Part shown: positions 5,936 through 9,312 of the stretch, one piece after another | Numbering within the stretch: the stretch's first letter is position 1 | Layout of the letters: each line of letters opens with the position of its first letter | Assembly: GCA_900545935.1 (NCBI GenBank) | Contig: URAP01000060.1 | Coordinates: 1 to 9,312, forward strand | From: an uncultured Eubacteriales bacterium | GTDB lineage: Bacteria; Bacillota; Clostridia; Oscillospirales; CAG-272 | Reading direction: 5' to 3' | DNA length: 9,312 nt | Position numbers and translations under genes: made by a program | The notes under the pieces: model-generated | What the model was told of the DNA's origin: nothing | Seen by the model: the letters and a program-made list of their open reading frames with translations, nothing else | Databases searched by the model: none

Positions 5936-5988
5936 TTGTTCGGGTATCGGTAATGTGAAACGCTTAGCACGAACAATGCGGGTTGTTC
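5936..5988 (-). promoter_or_regulatory. Alternative base-pairing arms in the GT32 5' leader
   Basis: On the minus strand, GAACAA (5988-5983) is followed after six bases by TTGTTCG (5976-5970). CGAACAA (5942-5936) comes next, about 25 bases before the start codon at 5911. The middle segment can pair with the first or the third but not both, giving two exclusive hairpins. That is the geometry of an attenuator or of three operator half-sites. The arms are only 6-7 bp, so chance is a serious alternative. Confidence 0.25.
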
Positions 5989-6044
5989 CAAAGCTCCAAA
6001 AGAACGCTGTCACTACGAACATGATCTAATCAGAGCCTCAGCCG

Positions 6045-6196
6045 CTTTTCTTTGTGCGAGTAAGCGCAAAGAAAAGCTAAGGAAAAGAAACGCCGATTTT
6101 CAGGGCATTGCCCCGACCCCGTGATGTTTGGAGCGTAAGCTCCAAACTCAGGCATAAAGGCTCCGCCTTTATGCGCCACCCATTTAAAAAAGGTGG
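6045..6196. repeat. Cluster of four consecutive hairpins
   Basis: Four inverted repeats lie in a row. They are CTTTTCTTTGTGC with 6064-6076 (13-bp stem with one wobble, loop GAGTAA); GTTTGGAGC with 6139-6147 (9 bp, loop GTAA); GCATAAAGGC with 6165-6174 (10 bp, loop TCC); and CCACC with 6192-6196 (5 bp). This accounts for most of 6045-6196 in the 513-base gap between the GT2 and GT32 genes. No ORF there has coding character, although frames on both strands are open. A structured RNA or a repeat element built of hairpins is likely. The flanks 5989-6044 show nothing I can name. Confidence 0.55.
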
Positions 6197-6206
6197 ACGA
6201 AAACTC

Positions 6207-6494
6207 TAATCTGCTTACTGCTTTAGTCAGTGCGTCGGCGGGCGAAACTTTTCCGCTGCTTGCTGCCACGGTCGGTGCAGCTGCGAGAAAAGTCCCCAAT
6301 TTTAAAGTTTTGAGGGGGTGTACCCGCACCCCGCACCGAATATTGCTTTACGGCTTGCATTCGGATTAACGACAGGTCTTTACTCTTATTTTAAAGTTTT
6401 GAGGGGGGTGCGGGGGGGACTTTTTCAAAAGTCCCCCTGCGCGTTCCCCGCGTTCCCCGTGTCCCCCGCCGTACCCGCCGTACCCGCCGTACCC
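6207..6494 (+). repeat. Dispersed intergenic repeat, copy 3, with duplicated end
   Basis: It starts with TAATCTGCT (6207-6215), as copy 1 does. It passes CAGTGCGTCGGCGGGCGAAAC and TTTCCGCTGC, shared in order with copy 2, and reaches TTTTAAAGTTTTGAGGGGG (6300-6318). There a different short hairpin follows (GGGGTG/CACCCC, 6315-6332). The TTTTAAAGTTTTGAGGGGG block then recurs at 6390-6408, now followed by the palindrome 6414-6437 (GGGGGACTTTT arms, TC centre) and a 9-bp tandem tail. The terminal block is thus present twice, about 90 bases apart, in direct orientation. The element runs into the 3' end of the GT2 gene. Confidence 0.6.
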
Positions 6495-7501
6495 CGTCGG
6501 TTAAGTGCGGAGAGTTTCGTCACCATGCCGGGGAGATGCAGCTTAAGCAGCAGCAGCTTTACGGTATCATTGCGGCTGCCCGCCGAGGCGAGCGGCGTAT
6601 CATGCACCGCCTCTCTCACCCGCGGGAGCTTCATCATACGCCGCAGCCATGCCGTGCGTTCGCGGAGGCTCATATCGCTGAGCGAGACATTTTTAATTCC
6701 CATCTGCAGATCGCGGACGGTGCAGTATTTAACGGCAGCGGAGTGCATCGGGCTGTCGTCAAGGCCCCATTCATGAACAACATCGCGCAGCGCGTCGCTG
6801 ATATAGAAATTTTCGTCTATCCGCTCATTGTGATACGAATTTGAGAGCGAGCCGACACGCGATTCGGTACAATGATAGCATACTTTGCGCAGCGAAACAA
6901 GACAGGCAGGGTCATTACGATAAAAATCAATAAAGAACATAGCATCCTCGCCGATATCATAACATCTGAAGCGGCAGCAATGCTGCTCTATAAACTCGCG
7001 TCGCATGAGCTTGTTCGTTACAAGATGCGACGAGGCGATCTTGTCGAAGTTGTCCCGAAAAGGCGTGCCGCGAAAAACGCCCTCAAGCGGCGGCATTGCG
7101 GTCGAGCGGCCGACCAGCCGTCCCGACGCATCATAAGTATCAAGTGTGCTGCCGAAAATAACGATATCCGCGTCTTCACTGTCAGCCGCGTCGGCGAGCT
7201 GCTCCGCCGCATCAGGCTCAACCCAGTCATCCGGATCGAGAAAGAAAATATACTTACCCCGCGCGGCATCAAGCCCCGCATTCCGCGCGCTCGCGACACC
7301 GCCGTTTTCCTTTCGTATAAGACGCAGGCGGCTGTCATGTGCCGCCGCCTCGGAAATAATATCGGCACTGCGATCCGGCGAGCCGTCGTCGACAAATATC
7401 GCCTCGAAGTCCGGCATTGTCTGCGCGAGCAGCGAATCTATCGCCCGTCGGACATATTTCTCCACATTATAAACGGGAAGTATGAAAGAGACACGTACCA
7501 T
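6425..7501 (-). CDS. GT2 family glycosyltransferase with repeat-derived C-terminus
   Basis: A 358-residue GT-A fold transferase of the kind that builds surface polysaccharides from nucleotide sugars. The N-terminus is textbook: SFILPVYNVEKYVRRAIDSL (5-24), FVDDGS (37-42), NGGVASARNAGL (66-77) and the metal-binding FLDPDDW (87-93). GED (184-186) fits the catalytic acidic pair. The C-terminal 150 residues are helical and of unknown role. The start has GGAGG 6 bases upstream. The last 20 or so residues (GTAGTAGTAG..., ending QGDF) are encoded by 9-bp tandem units, and the stop codon lies in the centre of the repeat palindrome 6414-6437. The native end was therefore probably near residue 335. It follows the acyltransferase gene after 174 bases that show no clear promoter. 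Confidence 0.9.
   Translation of the reverse strand: MVRVSFILPVYNVEKYVRRAIDSLLAQTMPDFEAIFVDDGSPDRSADIISEAAAHDSRLRLIRKENGGVASARNAGLDAARGKYIFFLDPDDWVEPDAAEQLADAADSEDADIVIFGSTLDTYDASGRLVGRSTAMPPLEGVFRGTPFRDNFDKIASSHLVTNKLMRREFIEQHCCRFRCYDIGEDAMFFIDFYRNDPACLVSLRKVCYHCTESRVGSLSNSYHNERIDENFYISDALRDVVHEWGLDDSPMHSAAVKYCTVRDLQMGIKNVSLSDMSLRERTAWLRRMMKLPRVREAVHDTPLASAGSRNDTVKLLLLKLHLPGMVTKLSALNRRGTAGTAGTAGDTGNAGNAQGDF
6441..6494. repeat. Six 9-bp tandem units at the 3' end of the GT2 gene
   Basis: The units are GCGTTCCCC twice, GTGTCCCCC once and GCCGTACCC three times, with no spacers. Being a multiple of three they stay in frame on the minus strand and encode GTA-GTA-GTA-GDT-GNA-GNA. The tract directly joins the palindrome of repeat copy 3. 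Copy 1 has a similar but less regular GC-rich tail at about 60-84. It is likely to vary in unit number between strains through slippage. Confidence 0.8.
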
Positions 7502-7675
7502 TCGGCACCTCCGAAAATAATAACGTCTGCGAAAACCGCATCATTGCGGGAATTGAAATAATAATGATAATTGTCGAATTGCGCGAATCGAGAGAAAACA
7601 TAAACCACGTCATTGTGCATACCGAGCCGACAGCGGCGGGAGCAGAGGGAATTACACTCGCTGCGAGGCTGTCTC

Positions 7676-9001
7676 TCAACCCTTTTTGCTTTCTTTTTCC
7701 GCGCCGCACTCCTTATTCGCACCGCGCGGTCTGCCGACCGAGAACGGAATGAACCTATTGACCGCAGCGCTGACAAGCGCCGCAACAGCTGCCGAGAACA
7801 CAGTGACGATCAGCACCGCCGCCGTCATGGGCAGCTCCGACGAGTGCGGCAGCAGCCCGAGAAGTGCAAGCCCCGCCTTAGCTGCGTACATATGCCACAC
7901 AAAGAACACAAAGGTATTGCGTCCGATAAAGCAGAGCATGCGGGAACTGCCTATCAGCTCGGATATCGCAAACACGGCGAGAATACCGACAAACGACAGC
8001 ACGGTGAACAGTACGGGATTAAAGTAACCGCCGAGGTTCATATTGACGGTACAGCCCTGCCACACAAGGTTAAAGGACGTGAGCAGCACGGCATACAAAG
8101 CGGTATATATCGCCGCGCGGATGCCGGGGTGCAGACCGTGCAGAGCCGACGCGATACTGTACGGCAGCGGTTTCATTCCTCCGTCCGCGGCAGCCGTACC
8201 CGAGACGGTTTCCCGTGCCGCCCCGCGCTGTGCTGTTTCATTCGCCGCATTTTCTACGTAATCTACATTTTTTGTCATTTTCGACACATCTGCGCTGCTT
8301 CTCATACGGTCGGACAGCCGGCGAAGCAGATATCCGAGCGTCATAAACTGCGTGCTTGTCAGCGCGGTATCGAATTTCCACGGCATTATTTCGCCGCGCG
8401 AGGAGACGATATAGCCGAGAGCGGTGCATAGGACGGTGAGCAGAACAAGCGGCAGCATACGTTTCCGAGAGAGCCGCAGCAATAGTGCAAAGATAAGCTC
8501 GAGCACAGTAAGGCATGGGATAAACCATATGAGATTGCCGCGCAGCAGAGGCAGAATATAGTTTGAGAGCAGGAGCGAGGGCAGTCTGCCGAAGTCGAAG
8601 CCGCAGCGCATAAGGTCCATCGCCGTGGCGACCAGCCCCATAAAGGAGCCCCAGAACACATACGGGATAAGCCGCGCACGCAGGGTGCGGTGGGCGAGCT
8701 GCTCGCAGTCGTCGTACCTGTGCGAATACAGATAGCCGGAGAGCGCGAAGAAGACAGGCAGCTTGACCGGGTTAATAATCATAGTTATCAGCCCGTATGC
8801 CCCGTCATGCGTATAGCCTGCGCCTACCGACTCCGTTCCGACATGACCGAAGATAACGGCGAGCATGGCGAGGGCGCGCGCAATGTCCACCCAGCCGAGT
8901 CTGCCGCCCGCCGGAGCTGTATGCGTACGCCTGTCGAGTCCTCTGCACGACACCGCGCGGGGAACGGCAGCTGCGGTCACGACCGACGTCCCATCCTTCA
9001 T
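7676..9001 (-). CDS. Membrane acyltransferase-3 family protein (glycan O-acetyltransferase-like)
   Basis: A 441-residue polytopic membrane protein of the acyltransferase-3 family, which usually transfers acetyl or succinyl groups to surface sugars. The family opening is clear: WVDIARALAMLAVIFGHVG, with Asp39, Arg42 and the probable catalytic His53. PVKLPVFFALSGYLY (about 78-92) and GNLIWFIPCL (about 155-164) follow. About ten hydrophobic segments can be counted. Residues about 232-277 form a charged, Ala/Thr-rich loop between membrane segments with no family motif, and both ends are charged. The ATG at 9001 follows GAGGGGG, 10 bases away, slightly long; an in-frame TTG at 9040 would add 13 residues but has no good ribosome binding site. 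Next to two glycosyltransferases and a teichoic-acid-type enzyme, a role in decorating the same polymer is likely. The substrate is unknown. Confidence 0.88.
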   Translation of the reverse strand: MKDGTSVVTAAAVPRAVSCRGLDRRTHTAPAGGRLGWVDIARALAMLAVIFGHVGTESVGAGYTHDGAYGLITMIINPVKLPVFFALSGYLYSHRYDDCEQLAHRTLRARLIPYVFWGSFMGLVATAMDLMRCGFDFGRLPSLLLSNYILPLLRGNLIWFIPCLTVLELIFALLLRLSRKRMLPLVLLTVLCTALGYIVSSRGEIMPWKFDTALTSTQFMTLGYLLRRLSDRMRSSADVSKMTKNVDYVENAANETAQRGAARETVSGTAAADGGMKPLPYSIASALHGLHPGIRAAIYTALYAVLLTSFNLVWQGCTVNMNLGGYFNPVLFTVLSFVGILAVFAISELIGSSRMLCFIGRNTFVFFVWHMYAAKAGLALLGLLPHSSELPMTAAVLIVTVFSAAVAALVSAAVNRFIPFSVGRPRGANKECGAEKESKKG

Positions 9002-9238
9002 ATCCAATGCACCCCCTCGTATAGCTTTCGTATAGTACAATTAAATCAAGCCCCCGCGTGAAGGCAAAGCAAAATTAACCAAGGCGCTGAGATGTCAGGC
9101 AGCTTGCATACTCAGGCAGATCCTACGAGTAAAGCTCGCCGACCTATCATTCTGTCGAGCCGCCTGTCTGTTGTCTTTTCTTTTGTCGCTTCTGCGAATG
9201 CGAAGACCTTACGTAAGTCGAGTTGAGCTTCGATGAGC

Positions 9239-9312
9239 CTACTCTTTCATCATTATCCCGATGAGATCGGACACAGAGCGGCGGTCGAGCTGCTGCCATT
9301 TCGGCTCCTGCA
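9239..9312 (-). CDS. C-terminal end of an unidentified protein (partial)
   Basis: From the right edge a minus-strand frame runs for 23 codons to a TAG at 9239-9241 and ends ...SVSDLIGIMMKE. The composition (Leu, Ile, Met, Lys, Glu) and codon use resemble the other genes, and the neighbouring frames read less like protein. I do not recognise the family. It would be the gene upstream of the acyltransferase. The 237-base gap (9002-9238) between them shows only a repeated CTATACGA pair close to the acyltransferase start (minus strand, about 9019-9037) and weak inverted repeats. Confidence 0.4.
   Translation of the reverse strand, partial: QEPKWQQLDRRSVSDLIGIMMKE

Noticed and set aside
6030..6329. 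99-residue minus-strand ORF with FLCAYSHKEK
   Set aside because: It is a translation of the hairpin cluster and repeat copy 3. The motif arises from the 6045-6076 inverted repeat, so I treat it as repeat DNA, not a gene.
6872..7561. 229-residue plus-strand ORF
   Set aside because: Antisense shadow of the GT2 gene; no domain visible.
7613..8431. 272-residue plus-strand ORF
   Set aside because: Antisense shadow of the acyltransferase, with a Arg/His/Gln-rich composition typical of reverse-frame translation.
9019..9037. CTATACGA direct repeat upstream of the acyltransferase, considered as -10 elements
   Set aside because: No -35 hexamer at 16-18 bases from either copy; kept only as a note in the partial gene entry.

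Overview
The window looks like a piece of a chromosome from a Gram-positive, Clostridia-type bacterium (Oscillospirales/Ruminococcaceae-like is my guess). The grounds are strong AGGAGG-type ribosome binding sites, moderately GC-rich genes, a fused c-di-GMP enzyme of the clostridial GGDEF/REC/HD-GYP style, and cell-surface polymer genes. The species call is inference only. Every sizeable gene lies on the minus strand, so the genes are read from right to left.

Layout in transcription order: the last codons of an unidentified gene (9239-9312); a membrane acyltransferase-3 protein (7676-9001); a GT2 glycosyltransferase (6425-7501); a 513-base intergenic region of hairpins and repeats; a DXD-type GT32-like sugar transferase (5093-5911); a CDP-glycerol glycerophosphotransferase (TagB/TagF-like) enzyme (3670-4857); a large PAS-like/PAS-like/GGDEF/REC/HD-GYP protein starting only 3 bases after it (1351-3666); and a stand-alone Hpt phosphotransfer protein (811-1155). 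Together this reads as a surface polysaccharide or teichoic-acid-like glycan locus. Two glycosyltransferases, a polyol-phosphate transferase and a glycan O-acyltransferase sit beside a c-di-GMP make-and-break enzyme and its likely phosphorelay partner.

The left 810 bases have no conventional gene but are rich in structure. A near-consensus sigma-70 promoter on the plus strand (TTGATA, 17 bases, TATACT) lies between two related 38-bp palindromes. It is followed by a strong Shine-Dalgarno, a 7-codon ORF overlapping a 22-codon ORF in ATGA fashion, and a 20-bp-stem terminator-like hairpin. This mini transcription unit is the most unusual item in the window.

A dispersed repeat family, seen at about 60-270 (minus orientation), 651-810 and 6207-6494, has an A/T-rich TTTTAAAGTTTTGA motif, a G-rich stretch and a perfect palindrome with a TC centre. 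In two copies the palindrome abuts or enters the 3' end of a gene. In the GT2 gene the repeat supplies the last codons and the stop.
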